A stretch of 64,000 nt of DNA from Dasyornis broadbenti (Eukaryota > Chordata > Aves > Passeriformes > Dasyornithidae), in the NCBI GenBank assembly GCA_013397935.1, contig VZRN01004204.1, positions 1,746,294 to 1,810,293 on the forward strand. The letters are read 5' to 3'. Positions within the stretch are counted from its first letter, which is position 1; every line of letters starts with the position of its first letter. Shown in pieces: positions 12,774 through 26,689 of this stretch. A program made the translations under genes and the position numbers. The notes under the pieces were generated by a model. The model made no database searches and was not told the DNA's origin. It saw nothing but the letters and a program-made list of their open reading frames with translations.

Positions 12774-14316
12774 CTCTCCTACCTCCCAACACCACAAGGC
12801 TCCCAGCACTACTGGGGCACAGACAGGTCTTCCTACTGGGCTGCTGCTGTGAGCCCTCATGGGCTAAATTCTCTGCAGTAGTAGTGGCGTGAGGAGGATC
12901 AGGACGTTGCCACTTCACTCTTGAAGCAGATTAAAGGAGTCTGAGGTTTCATTTCATCATCAGCAAACTCCTGAGAATTATATACTGCAGAGGACAAGTA
13001 AATGAGATGGTCAGTTTTGGAATAAGCAAGCTCAAAATGAGGAATTGAGTCTACCTGTGGCACTTCCATTGAGAAGGGAAGACAGGGGTGTGGGAGGGCA
13101 GAGGGGAGACGAGGCATGAGACAGGTCTCATTCAATAGCATCTGTGCCTTCTCCACCTGTCTATTAAACAGGACTGCCTGCTATTCTTTGGGAATATTCC
13201 AAAACCCGCTTTGGATGCATCCAAGTGGAAGCACGCAGTAAAGGAAGACAGGACTCAAAGCAGGAGTTGGGCATGGGAACAAGACTAAACCACAACTGGG
13301 AAGCTCCAAAGGAAATCTTTCTGCAAACAGATCTAGATGTCAGCCCTCCTCAGGTACCAAATCATCAGGTTAGGGTCAAGTACATAAATTACAGCAACTC
13401 TCCAGAGACATTTCTCTCAGCAGCAAGATGAATTCTCAGTTGCTATCATTACTTAGCTGCTACTTCTGAGTAGGACAGTCAGGTTTTAAACCAACTCTGA
13501 CTCCTAATCAGAAACAAAACATCTGCCACATGAAACAATTATTTTTCACTTTGAGAGCGCAGATTTTGTTCAGTATTACCAGCACTGGAAAATCAAAACT
13601 GAGTTATCTTAAATAAAGTCTATGGCAAAGCATTTTTATGTTTTCCATGGCTTCAAAAACATATAGGTAGCTCATATACCACTTCAGAAAGGTTAAATGA
13701 TTTGGGGAGTTTGAAACACCTCAAATTTCTTGCATTTCATCTCATCTCCTTTATCATCATTTCTGCAATGACTCCAAAATCCCCCTGACATTCAGAAAGT
13801 CCTCAAAAGGGCAAGAAATGTTTTAAGACATCACTCCTTGAAAATCAATTGAAACCAAGTGAACAAATGGCTTGTTTCAGCTTGGACAGTTGTTCAGAAA
13901 TGTTCGTGGCCACAACTCTACTTACAGATTTATAATTCAGTGCATTCCCAAGAATGAGCATAAGCAGCTGGTGAAATGAGATTAGTCAGGCTGACATCTC
14001 TGCTTCTCATTCCAATAGTAGCATTCAGCCATGACCCCTAGGAAGGATGTGGCAGCCCACATTCAGCCAAACAATCCAGGCCTGCAGATGATCTGAAGGA
14101 CCAGATCCTCTGAAATTCATTAGGCAGAAGACATTATCTCTACATCATCTTTTTTTTCCCATGCAATTTCTGGCAACCCTTGTGCTATCTCGGATACTTC
14201 AGAGAAACAGAATACCCCAATGTCTCCTTGAGACAACTTAAATACTGTTCAGCTTCTAAATAAAATCTCCTATGTCACTTAGCAGAAACAAATGTGGTAA
14301 AGAGAAAAGAGGGGGC

Positions 14317-14335
14317 AAAAAAAAAAAAAAAAAAA
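14317..14335 (+). repeat. A19 homopolymer
   Basis: A run of 19 A, followed by an AG-rich tail. An AATAAA lies roughly 55 bp upstream (about 14258-14263), so a retroposed transcript end was considered, but I recognise nothing in the sequence upstream. Birds' CR1 elements do not end in poly(A), so this is not a CR1 tail. Confidence 0.9.
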
Positions 14336-17185
14336 GAAGAAAAAGCTGCACAAAACCTACCACAGCAAAAGAATGACAACAGAGATGTGACTACATAGAG
14401 AAAGGCACAAGCAGCAAAACATATGCAACCATTCCAGATTGCAAAAGATGCGTTAATGTTTCACATATTAGATTTAAAATTAAAAGTTAAAAAAAAGACT
14501 GAATGCATCTTATGGAGTTTAACAATTTGAGGTAAGAGCTAAGCAACTAAAAATCACATGCATCCGTAGTCAGTTCATTAAAATAAGCTACTACAGCCAA
14601 GCATTTCCTAATCAGATAATTAGTAGCCTCTAATGCAATTAAGTTTACACAGCCGGCTAGCATAATTAAAAGACACCACTGAAACAGAACCATTATCATA
14701 GAATAAGTGTCTTTTGTCTGATTTTTATATTTCTTTTGAAAGCTCTAGCCAAAATTGAATGTCCAAGGGAAACACGTAGATTCCATTTAAATGCTAGATG
14801 CATTTCCACGGGAGATCAGAGGTTATTCTCAGAGTGGAAAATGAAAAAAATCATCCAAGTGATACAGGAATATTTTAAAACTTTATTACAATTATGCTGT
14901 CCTACCGTTTTGTTGGGGCTGTTGGCTGAATTTACCATCTAGCTCTCTGCTCTCCAAAGAGTCAGCATCTGCTCTTAGGTCCCACACCAGGGAAAGGCTC
15001 ACAATGCTACAAGGCAGCCCAGGGAGATTTTATGGAGCAGCTCCTTGAGCTGTGGGATCTGATCTGCAAGCACAGGAGCTGGATGTGTAGCTAGAGAGCA
15101 CACATCCTTGGCATCACATTGAGCACTAAAATTTACCAGCAAAATTCTCCCCACAGTAACAGCACACAGGAGAAAGCAGGCAGCTCCTGCCACTTGGACC
15201 TATGGAATACCCCTTTACTCAATACCTGAACTGGGAAGCTCTACCGGGATCTACAGGAAACAGGGCCTTAGGGCTGTTTAAAGTTTCAGGCTCCACAGTT
15301 TTGCGTTCCTGACTTTGTCACATTCCCACTGCTTCCACTCTAGTGGATCCTTGCAAATACAATCCACTGCTTTCCACTGCCCCCCTCAGCCTGGGCTGCA
15401 ATCAGATGCAGAAGCACAGCTGGTTATTGTGTTAGCAATTAGGTCTGGATTATGTTTGCCTTTCTGTACAGAGAGAGTATCTGTATTTAAAGGCTTGTGT
15501 TCCTCTCAGAGGTTGTTTCCTGGTGCATCAGGACAACCCACTTATCTCTGACTTAGAAAATAAGGAGAAAAACCCTCAAAAAAGCAAACATGAAAGCCTG
15601 CCTATTCTGTAGAAAGTTTTCTTTGAAAGTCAAATCCTGCAAGGTCCCCAGGCAAACTGAATATTTGTATTCAAGTCTACAATGGCACGTCATGAAACAG
15701 TCTCAACCTCTTTCACAAAGTAGATTTTTTTTTTATTTCTTTTTTAAAGAAGTGTCCATACCTGAACCTAAACTCATTTTTCTACACCTAGGCAGCTAGC
15801 AAACCAAAGATTTGGGGAGATATATCCCATCCTACCTAGTAATGTTGTCACAGAGTAATCTGACCTGTCTTGTAAACCTTCTGCCCATAATCTCGCTAGA
15901 GATAGGCCTGTAAGGTTCAATAATCTCTGCTGAATATAGAAACAAGATAGGCCTAGCCTAGAATAGATGCCACACTTGCTGGGGTGGCTCTTAGGTGACT
16001 TGCCCACACTGCTTCAACACAGGAGGACATGAAGACTGAATTAGGGCAGGTGGACAGAAGCACCCTTGCTGCAGAAGAACATCCTTAAACTTGTGCAAGT
16101 ATCTTTGCACTGTGACAAATATGCGTGATTTTCCTCTTGACAATTTGTGAAAAACAGTTAACATAGTTTTTACACTATAGAAATATCGAGGTTTATTTAC
16201 ATTCCCCTGGAGCTGAATCAGGCCCAGCTGTCACCCATGATAGTGCATTTTAAAGTTGTGGAATGCTGTGCAATGCAAAAGGAAATAAAATGGACCTCAA
16301 TAAAAATGCACTGCTCAAAAGGAACCACACCAGCTGTGAATGTCAGTGGAACAAGGGGAACCTGGGAATAATCACTTTTAAGCATTTTTAAGTCACTCAA
16401 ACCCAAATGAGGAGGAGCTGGGCTAGACTTATGGGTAATATCACATTTTGTATATGTTTTGTCACTAGTGTAGCCAAAGCACTAAAAAGAAAACATTTCT
16501 ACCAAGGAAATATTTGCACAGGATTGACAGCAAGAAATGTGACCAAAGTTTAAGTGACATCAACACCTGCAATGATTTAAATAAAACAAATTAAGCCACA
16601 CAAGGTGGTACCCAACAGCTTTTCTTGTAGGGCACTTGAAAAGCTGAAGGATCCAAAGAGCAAGATAGATCTTGGGAATTCTGACACATACAAAGACCTT
16701 ATTCAAAAGGCTGTCTAGATGGAGGAGCTCTCAGAAGTCACTAAACTTGGCTGGCTTTCATTCCCCATAAAAGTCTAGCTAGACTTGGGAAACCTCAACG
16801 ACACCAGGGCAATCATGTTTTTACTGGGAGAAAATATAAGCACTACTTACTTTTTTGGTATAATATAGAGGCCTTAAGAATGGTGGGAAATGAGCATAAG
16901 GATATAAAACAACAACCCAAATCTCTTTTCCATATCATGTTCCCTCTGATTAATACAGGAGAGATACAAATCAAGAGCTAAGCTCCTCTAATTAGTAGCA
17001 CGGACAGTTCTGCTGTCACTTACTGCATGTTCTGGTGCTGAGTGTGGAGAAAGGAGTCACTCCCCTTGCAACAGCTAGCATTGTTCTTGCTAGAAAGGGC
17101 TAGTTTAGGGACCTAGATCTGAACATAGCCTCAGAGGCCAGGTGGCTTTCTGGCCTTCCTTTAGTGAGGCTGGTACACTTCAGAG

Positions 17186-17203
17186 AAAAAAAAAAAAAAA
17201 AAA
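17186..17203 (+). repeat. A18 homopolymer
   Basis: Eighteen A in a row, followed by an A/C-rich stretch. There is no recognisable retroposed gene upstream. It is probably simple slippage. Confidence 0.9.
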
Positions 17204-18066
17204 CTACCAAACAAAAAAACCAAGAAAACCCAGAGTTGACATAACTACTGTGTTAGTTAAAAGCAGCAGGTTCCTAATGAGGTTTAATTTAATTCACTTT
17301 GTTCTGGCTTCATCAGCAAGTGTATAGAAGGATGGCAAAAAGCCAACAACTTTTCAAGCTGTGTACCTGTCTATGTATCTTCTTCTTCTCTCCAGGAGAA
17401 AGCCTGTACTCCTAAGACAACTCTCAGTCCTCGTGCTCCATTAGGACTGATTTGTTGGACAACAGGAGCTGTGGGGAGCCTGATCCAGCCTGCTTTGCAG
17501 CCTCCTAACTGTCTTGGAGATTAGCACAGCAGGGCACCAATAGAGTCAGAGAAGCAGATGTCTTGCTGACATCCCTTCTACCTGCTTTCTGAGACTAGAG
17601 AATCCCATCACTACCATCTCTCCAGCCCACTTGATTTTAACTTTTCAAACTGTCTATTTAGGATCTATCTTGGGACGTGGAAGCGACAAAACACCACTGC
17701 TGTCTTCCTTTAGTCCTGGTATATGTCAGCTCCATCCTTCCTGCAAACAATTGAATCATGATTTAGGTGGGCATTCCTCCGCTGGAAGAAAATTGGAGTT
17801 GTCAGAATTATCAAGCCTCAGGAAGCCAATTGTGCTAGTTAAAATGAGCAGGGGCCACAATCTGCACTATTTCTTTATCTGTGGAGATTTTTCCTAGGCT
17901 TCTTCCCCTGAAACTGTTATATTTGGAAAGAATGTGCACATCACATCTGGCCCAGTGAGTAACAGAGATCTTCTGTGCCTTTACCAAACCCTCAGCTCTA
18001 CAGAAGCTGAGGCATATCTTACGGAAAAGAGCCAACCTCAATTCAAAGATTACATGAAAAGATTCC

Positions 18067-18086
18067 GGGGGTGGGGGGGGCGGGGG
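18067..18086 (+). other. G-run with G-quadruplex potential
   Basis: Five G, a T, eight G, a C and five G follow each other. Splitting the middle run gives four G-tracts of three or more with loops of one to two bases, which satisfies the usual G-quadruplex rule. The surroundings are AT-rich, so the run stands out. No promoter or gene start is visible nearby, so any role is unknown. Confidence 0.75.
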
Positions 18087-21000
18087 TAAAAGCAGCTAAG
18101 AAGGAGAGGAGGAAAAGCTGTCCCCTACCCAAGGAGAACACGTGCTTTCTTCCTGTTTCCTCCTGCCTGCACAGGGAACACATGGGATCTTTAAGCTGCT
18201 TCCTCTCTCTCACCTGTTTTTCCATTGACCTCCTCAGGACCAACAAGAGGTTGGAGCAGCCCTTCCATTAACCCTTAAAACAGTGATTTTCTGAACCCTT
18301 GTTTCCCGGATGGGTTTCCTCATTTTGCACCTTAATGCACATGGCAATGGTGTTTTACACTTCTCCATGCTGCTGGAGCAGCAGCATTTACTTCTGCTTT
18401 CCAATTACCTCTTTCTGCTAAGCAGCATTCTCCAAGCCTTAAACAGTATAACCTTCACTGAATAAAGGCCACTTTGATGTCCAGCTCCTGATTTCTCCCA
18501 AGCATACAACTACTAATGCTGCTAGCAGAGTTCTGATATTGATCTTCTCCCTCTAGCTAAATTTGCGAATAAGAGCCTGCAAACTCAAGATTTTAATGGG
18601 TAGAAATAAATCCTCTGCATTTTTATACTTGTTTTCTTATCTTTTCTCTCATCTAGCAAAGCATCTGACAAGGAATTTTTAAAAGTATTTCTTGCTTCAT
18701 CTCAGCATGTGGCAAACTTTGAAGAAACAGCTGAAGTTTCATGTGAGAAAATGTAAGCAGTGTTTCAAACACATATTGTGTCAACACCTTCCTCTGTCTC
18801 AGTAAACCTGCGCTAAGGCGCTCAATGCAAATCATCTCTCAAGCTGCTGAAAGAACTTTAATATGTTGACTGTAGTGCAGGCTTCCTCAGATTTGTAAAT
18901 ACAGATTTGTTATGCTTTGTTTTACTGTGTGCTTCAGCGAGAACGTGCCCACACACCTGCCAAATAAATACTACTGCTCCCTCTCGTACAAACATTGAGA
19001 GATTAAAATTAATTTGGTTTCCTCCAAAAACATCACAGAAGCCTGCATGATTGATTACCCTCTGCACATTCAAATCCTTTTTATATTTATATTTAAATAA
19101 AAATAAAATAAGTAGCTCTAAAACCTCATGGAAGCAGGATCTTTTACCTATAGGGAGATTTTGCTGTGCTATCTCTTCCCATCAGGTTGGGGATCATAAA
19201 ATTCCTGAGCATAAGTAGCTCCTTTGTTCTGACAAGACAGCTTGACAAATCAAATCATACTCACAGGAGTGTGAGTGACCCGCAACACTCAGAGGAAACA
19301 GAGAAAAGGGAAATCTACAAGAGCAAGCAGGAGAAGTTAAGAGAAAAACAGAGTCTCAGCTTTGCTGTGGGTTTTGTTTTAAGCGTGAACAGGACTCAGC
19401 AAAGAGTTAAATCTGATTTCTAAGCCCCATCCAGGCTTCCTTTACAGCAGACTGGGAGAATGTGCTGCATTATAAACAAACTTCAGCAGCACACCCTGAG
19501 CCCCTGCAGGCTGCCCTCCTAATAACAAGTAGTCTGTGAACTTCCCAGCCTGATTTCCTGCAGCGTGCTCCCATCCAGATCCTCCAGTGCCTAATTAAAG
19601 TAGCTGGGCTCCTGCTGCTCTCTTTTCCACTGTGGAGACATCAATTTGGATGTCATTCTCCTCCACCACATCACGAGCTCTCAGTTATGTTTCAGGAACA
19701 TTTCATTTTCCAATCCCTGCCCTTCAGCTAACTTTGGTTCATGGTAGCAAGCAAATTCAAACGCTGTTGAGGGAGCAGGGAGTCAAACAGCCTGTCCAGC
19801 CACGTGAGCCCCATATCTTTGGGAATCTGCTCATAAGCATGGCTTAAGAAGCGGTGTGGCTCATGAAATAGTGTGGCTCATAATTTTCAGAAGGAAATAG
19901 GCCTTGTTTGTCAGCTACAGCTGATGAAACTGCACGTGCAGAACTCAAGGCATTTTCGAGCTGAGGAGTTCATAGTTTATCAGCCTCTTTTTCACAGAAA
20001 TGGTCCTTCTGAGCCCACAATTTAAGGTTTGAAATTTCCAAAAAAGGAGACTTTAAACACTATTTTTCAAGTTTTTCCCTCAGTGGCAAATTCTCCTCTC
20101 CCCACAAAGCCTGAAAAATTTGCCTGTAGGTACCTGAATAATCAGAGGAATGAAGCCTACTGCACATACTCAGGTTGAAATCTTACTCCAGTCCAGATGG
20201 GGAAATACAGCTTCAAGCCTCAGAGCAGATTCTTCTGGCAGTTTCTGGATTAGAGTCATGAAATTATTACTTAGGGTCTCAACTTGATGAATTGTTGCAT
20301 ATGTATAGTTAAAAGGGTATTTTGCAATGGCTTAACTTCACATCCCAAAACTTGCCAATAAATAGAAAACTGCTATGCCACTTCAAAGAGTGACAGGAGA
20401 TTATCAACTTGACTTGCTTTGTTCTTTCCCCTGGTAGGGGGAATTCCACAAACCCCTGTGTGGTATCCATTCAACAAGTAAACAAACAGGAATACGAAGG
20501 GTTTTGATTGAGCTACCTGTGATTGGAAGGATGTGGCTCAGTGCTGCCTAGCTGCTTTAATTGCAGCCAGCAGAAAAATTCCCTTTGATTTTAATGGGAA
20601 CTAGCATGACATTGATGCTGTACAAATCTCTTCCTAGATCTTGTAATATGGTGATTGCAAATCATCTAAAATTTGCAGATCCAGTATGAGAGAAACTGCA
20701 GTACATAAGGCAGCCCTCTATTACATCTATTTACAATACCAAAGCATTAGTATTATGTTTTCAGTCCAGGAGTTTCTGTTAACCTAAGTTATATGACACA
20801 AAATCATTATTTAGAAATCACACAGCAATTTGACACAGGTAGGAGGGGGCCCAGTGTCCGCCTAATGGTCTCAAACAGCATGAACAAGAATTGATGAATA
20901 GGAATCGTTAGCTTATTATTTACACAGCATTTCTCAAAACACCAAGGAACTCTACCAATTAAATGAAGACAGCAAACTATAACGCAAGGAAAGGGAAAAT

Positions 21001-24000
21001 AATGAGTTTTAAAAAGAAATTTAAATTATTCACAGAAATCTCAATCCCGCTGCCTGCAGAGAACACCAATTACTACTGGTTTACATGCACACAGCACACA
21101 TATTCCTGTCCTGAAACAAAACATGGCTCCCTCAAAATCTGCCATCTTCTTCAGTTAATGCCTTATTCTGTAACACCCCAGTATGTCTTCAAAATTATGG
21201 GCACACTGAATTGCTTTGCTGCATAGGAATTCAGGCGCTGAAAAGATTTGCCTCATACAACGATCTCAGTGTTCTGAAGGAAGAAATATTTAGAAGAAGC
21301 AAGCCATGTCAATGATTTTAAGTAAAAATTTTTTTTAAAAAGTCTCTTTTAGCATATGTCCCCAGAAAAATGAAACAGAGATATCTGAAATCAAAATGAA
21401 GCACAACATTATCTCCCTGCTTTGGACTACAGTGTACAGGTTTATAACCCTGGATTGCGGGAAAAATGTTTCCAGCTGAATGCAAGAGTTTGTGTCTTGG
21501 TGTAAAAGTGAAAAAAGAAAAAAGCCTGCCTATGCACCAGGCTGGCAAGGACTGACACAGCAGGGAGAAATGCCATAGTCCCAACTCCTTTACAAGCAGC
21601 ACAGGGACATCCAACCCACCACACCTCAGCTGCCTGACTGGATCTCTGTTCTCAGCTTCTTGCTACCCAACCCTCCACAGGCAGAAAGGAAGATGTACTC
21701 AGGTCATTTTCCCCAAAACAGCTGCAGTGATGCCTTGCAAGTAGGGCATGTAGGTGTCTTATCCTTGAATGCTTCGTGGCAGGGGAGATGAATGCACAAA
21801 CCCCGAGCTGTATATCTGAGGGAGCAATGGGAAGAAGAGAGTCTGATAAGCAATTCAACAGATGCAGAAGGATGGTCTTCCTGCCAGAAAGAGGAGATAC
21901 CCAGCAGTGCTTCCCACAGCAGGTAACTGGCCCTGAGGTGGAAGCCAGAATCTGAGCAAGAAGAGAAAGAAACAAGCAAAGTTGTGAAACCTGCCCTCAC
22001 CTCAACTACTTTGCCTCCTAGCAAGGGCTCAGCTAGTAATTGATTTTTTTGGTTGAGTAACTGGACTGGAAACCGCTGAAAATGTTGGTATGTGCAAGCA
22101 TGTGTAGAAAGATGTTGATCCTAAAGAAAACCCCATTAGTTTTGCACTAAAAATATTTCTCTTCAACAGTTAATGTGTAAAGTAAGAAAATACTGTGCTT
22201 CATCCCAAACTTGCCTTGTTTACTTTTTAAATTAAGAACTAAAAAAATGAAATCTTAAGCTGAAACCAAAATGTTTTGAAACACAGTGGCACAACCTTTT
22301 GTTCCGAAAATATTCAAACCACACAGGGATTTTTTTTTTTTTCCATTTACATTTGCATTTCTGCATCTGATAGTCCAGAAACACTGTGTTTTTCAAAAAC
22401 TAAACTACCTAAAACACTCATTTGGTTATTTTCGTTTACTTAATGCAGCTCCAAGTATAACAAGCAGGTTGTGTGAGACACCCCAAAGAGCCTGAAAGAT
22501 GAAGGTACATAGCCAGAAACCGTCCCGGCTCCCTCATGCAGAGACACTTCTCCAGTGCCAAACTCCCAGTCCCTTCACTCATGCTGATTGCAATAATGGC
22601 ATCACTAATGCAGCAACAGCAGTGACAAAAGAAATGGTCAGTACGGGGATGAATTTTCATTTCAGGTGAAGCTTGGAGCCTCTAAATAGAGCTCAGCATG
22701 TGCTTTGTGTTTGCAGTCTTAGCACAACTGCCATTCTGATTTCTCATAAATTGTCTAAGCGTTAGCTTTCTCAGAAATGTATCAAAGGCTGTAAAAGGAG
22801 GTGCTAGAACACTTAACTGCCAGGGCCCAAGCAAACCAGTATCATTGCAGTGTATATAAAAGTCTCCTGGGGGATAGGTTGGACATAAAAATTCAGTTGG
22901 ATCATTAGGAGCAGATGATTTAACTGAGAAAGCAATATAAGTCTCCAAGTTGGCAACAGAAAGACATAAACTGAGTTGGAGGAATTATTTAATGACTAGT
23001 AGACCAATAAGGGAGGTATTTCATTGCACTGCAAGATACTCCACATCATATGAAAACTGCAATTTATCAAATATGAATTGTTAGGGTTTTTCTACCCTGC
23101 AGCTGATTCTGGTCACGTTAGTGATGTTGGTGGCCTAAAAGTTTTAAGACAAACAAGCATGAACAAGAGTCAGAGGAGTTCAAAAGCCCTGAGTATTGAG
23201 CCTCTATGGTACCAGACAGAGCAGAAGACTTTGGGGCCTGTAAATGCTCTCCATAATTTTGAGCATATGGGAACCTCTTTGCACCCTATACAACCTGAGG
23301 GTGTGGAGGATACCAGTCTCAGTGCTGGAAGACTCCATTCAAGTCCCCAGAGTCACTGGGATGAAATACCACGCCTTGACTCGTACAGAGCCCCGTATCT
23401 CACTGGTCTGCATGCCAGGACATCTGCTCCAATTTCTTGCCCAAGTTGTGCTGGGCCCTGCATTGGTGCCATGCAGATGTGCAGCCTGTGTTGTCACACC
23501 CCTTGCCCTGGGCTGCAGGAGATAGGAAGTCCCTGCACCCTTCATCCTCAGCTTCCCCATCCCAATGCACAGAGAAAACTGTCTCTGCTGCAGGGTAGGG
23601 ATGGGAAATGTGAAGGAGGTACAGGGTATATCCAGTGCATCACACTTAGCACGTTTAACTAAGACAAAATAATAAAAGCTAGCTTTTTCTTAGACAGCTG
23701 CAGAAAATACATGCTCAGTCAGCTCCCAGTGGCTTTCAAGGTGAATGCAAGCACAAATATCACTACAAGCCTTTGAGAATGCCATCCCAGGTATGCATAC
23801 GACATACACACACATGCAAAAAATGAAAACCAAAACCAACCTACCAAAAACCCCCTCAAAACAACGACAACAACAAAAACTAACTCTTTTTTCCCCACCT
23901 ATCTATGTACCTAAGACTGGAAGGACATAGTAGCATTTTCAGACCCTGTCACTCTTCTTTCTGGTCCAGAGCCCCAAAGACAAGGACACAGTCCTGGTAG

Positions 24001-26108
24001 CAAGAGTTCCTGGGTGGTAAGATGGTGAGGAACTCCCTTGCTGCTCACACCACAGAATGAAAGAAGGATGCCACAAGAAGTGGGAGCGTGTTTGGACAAG
24101 AGAGCCAAGGAGAGCCCAACGTGGCTACAAAAGAATCACACTAGAAGCCTTGGGTTTGGAGCTCTACGATGATTTCTTATGGCATGGGATTCTGTTAGGC
24201 TTCTCCATGGCCATTTTTGAGCCAGGTCACTCTCTACACATACATTCTTGACTCACAGCAGTGGGAGGTACATTGAGGTAGCTAAACATCATCCAGTGGT
24301 GTGAGTGGGCAGTTTTAAAAATGGCCAGCATTGGTGCACAGAGTCCTTTTGAAGTCACTCTGAATTTTAGAATCAACTTTCAAGTGAGATGAGTGAATGC
24401 AAAATGGGAAAATGGTACTCTGGGAAGAAACCTTGGACACAAGATTATCAGACTGCAAAGAAGTTGAGTACAGTCACTTCTGAGCTATTACATTTTTACC
24501 CCCATCCTCATCAGGGAGGATTCTTGGAAGAGAATAAAATATTCATAAGAACCTTAACCAGAAAAAAACCAAGCCATTTTCTTTGCAAAACATGTTTGAT
24601 TCATATACTTTCAGCCATGCAAACATGTAATGAGTTCTGTGAAATCTTCATTCCTGTGATTTTGAGGCTACCAGATGCAGGCCTGGTAACTGAATCATGA
24701 TTTAGATTCCCAGAAGTATATATTGAAATGGGAAGCATGTGAGCACTGGAGAGACCAGTAATGTGAATAAGCACACACAGCACAAAATTATCAAAATACT
24801 ACCAGCAATATGCATGTGACCAATATAGATCTTGGAAGATTAGATAGGAGTATCTCTGTTGTTCATGGGAGCATTGATGATGACAAGTCTAAATGGAAAG
24901 GCTCATTTTCTTCATGGTCCTTTATGCTTAATGTATGTGTTTGGCTATTTGGTCAGTACTTGATCTTCCTAGAACTAAACTTTTTGATTTGGGAGCTTAA
25001 AACATCATTAATTTCTGTATGGTTTTAATTCTCTGCAGACTGAGATTCTACTTGCTGCCATTCAAAGCACAAATGAGCTAAAGTCAGAAAAAATGATGGG
25101 CATTTGATTTTACAATAGCAGTGATGATCCTGCTACATACCTACCTGGCAAAAAATTTCCTTCTGGGATGGACTTGCAGGATGTTTACAGCTTCAAGGGA
25201 GGGCATGCTTCTGTCCAACATTGATTCAGAGCTGCATTCTGCCAGGGAACTTTCCTGTTTATTGCAATGGAAATTGTTATTAATCAAAAGAGTTCTAGTT
25301 AAAATAAAGTTAAGTATTGAAAAAATTTCTTCTTAATATGCTTAAAGAAGGACAGGGGGAAAAAGAGGTTTATGAAAAAATACATATTTTCTGTGAAAAA
25401 TTTAGATATTAATATTTTGTTCATTCAGAACATTCTAAACTGCAAATGTTGTTTTAGAGTAAATTAAAAAATGCTTGAATTCATTGTTATGAATTTGTTT
25501 ACTGAAGTTGAAATGTCTTATACTTCACAAGAATAACTTATTAACATTTGAAAGAATCATTTATTTCCTTACTTAAAAATCTCAAAAAAAAAAATCTTTA
25601 AAACATTAGGGTTTTTAAGTATATACAGTGACAGTAAAACTCCATCTTCTGTGGAAAATATATTTAAGAAATGAAATACACCTGTTCTTTCACCCAGTGT
25701 TATTTGATCTCCGCTTGGAAAATTAAAATGTCACTGCTGCCTCAGAAAGGCATGTATTACTATTATCACACATTAGGATTGAGTTAGTATCCCAAAACTC
25801 CCAGTCAGGACCAGACCATACTGTAGTAGCTTCTGTTAAAACACAAAATTGAACATAATTCAAGTACAAATTTTATGGTGATTTACTGCTTTTTTTCCCT
25901 GCATTGCAATGTCCACAGGTTTCTTAGGTTTGTATGACCAAGGGAAAAAGTAAATTAACTCAGTACCTAACTGGAGTAAAAATCTCTCTACTCAGCAGTT
26001 GTTTCCTGCGTACCTGAGCTACTATATTGTATTGCAATATTTTCCTAAAACATCATTACGAGGGACCTGCAAGATTTTTTTTCTAAATAATCTAATGAAA
26101 ATGGGTTC
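18087..26108. other. Unique-looking DNA, no gene recognised
   Basis: No interspersed repeat or exon is recognised. The window's longest open frame is at 23078-23662, but it starts at a TTG; its first in-frame ATG is at 23159, leaving 167 codons, and no family is recognisable. A T13 run is at 22330-22342. The 11-bp word gtgtggctcat occurs twice near 19854 and 19870. Confidence 0.55.
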
Positions 26109-26689
26109 TGGTTTAGGCTGGGCTAAAGTTAATTTGTTCACAGTAGCTGTTACGGGGCTATGTTTGGGATTTGTGCTGGAAACAGTGTGGGTAATTCAGG
26201 GCTATTTTGGTCACTGCTGAGCAGCTCTTGCCCAACATCAAGGCCTCGTCTGCCTCTCACCCCATCCCACCAGCGAGGGGCTGAGGGAGCACAAGGAGCT
26301 GGGGAGGGGATGCAGCCAGCACAGCTGATCCCAGCTGACCCAGGGGATATTCCATCCCATATGTCATCTTGCTCAGTACATAAAACTGATGCAAGAAGGA
26401 GGAAAGGACATTTGGAGTGATGGTGTTTTTCTTCCCACATAACTGTTATCCATGACGGAGCCCTGCTTTCCTGGAGATGGCTGAACACCTGCCTGCCCAT
26501 GGGAAGAGGTGAACAAAGTCCTTGCTTTGTGTGTGCAGCTTTTGCTTTATCTCTTAAACTGCCTTTATCTCAACCCACGGGTTTTCTCACTTTTACTCTT
26601 CTTATTCTCTCCTTCATCCCATTGGAGCAGGAGGGAGTGCGCATGCAGATGTGTGGGGTTTGGTTGCCAGCTAGGGTTAAACCACAGCA
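26109..26689 (+). mobile_element. Solo LTR, ERVL-like avian endogenous retrovirus
   Basis: This is a solo long terminal repeat with no viral genes beside it. It starts with tggtttaggctgggc and ends with agggttaaaccacagca, giving the TG...CA ends of a retroviral LTR. Landmarks in order match an ERVL-like LTR I know to be common in birds: aaagttaattt, ggggatattccatcccatat (a former CRE-like site follows, now atgtcatc), a degraded TATA box at about 26379-26385 (cataaaa), and near the 3' side cttaaactgcctttatctca and acccacgggttttc. The polyadenylation signal is degraded. I see no clear target-site duplication, so the insertion is old. The open frames inside it (26150-26500, 26160-26420) are shadows. 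The exact family name cannot be assigned without a repeat library. Confidence 0.85.

Larger units (their letters stand above)
12000..18066. other. Unique-looking DNA with a GC-richer patch, no gene recognised
   Basis: The patch at about 12200-12900 is GC-richer than its surroundings. It holds open frames of up to 152 codons (12124-12582, beginning with TTG) that overlap frames on the other strand and show no recognisable family. Elsewhere there are A-runs (14317-14335, 17186-17203) and an 11-bp triplicate. I see no exon, RNA gene or named interspersed repeat. Confidence 0.55.

Noticed and set aside
14250..14335. AATAAA followed by A19 as the end of a processed pseudogene
   Set aside because: The spacing (about 55 bp) is longer than the usual 10-30 bp and nothing upstream resembles a gene.
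26150..26500. 116-codon minus-strand frame
   Set aside because: It lies inside the solo LTR and is antisense to it, so it is a shadow of the repeat.
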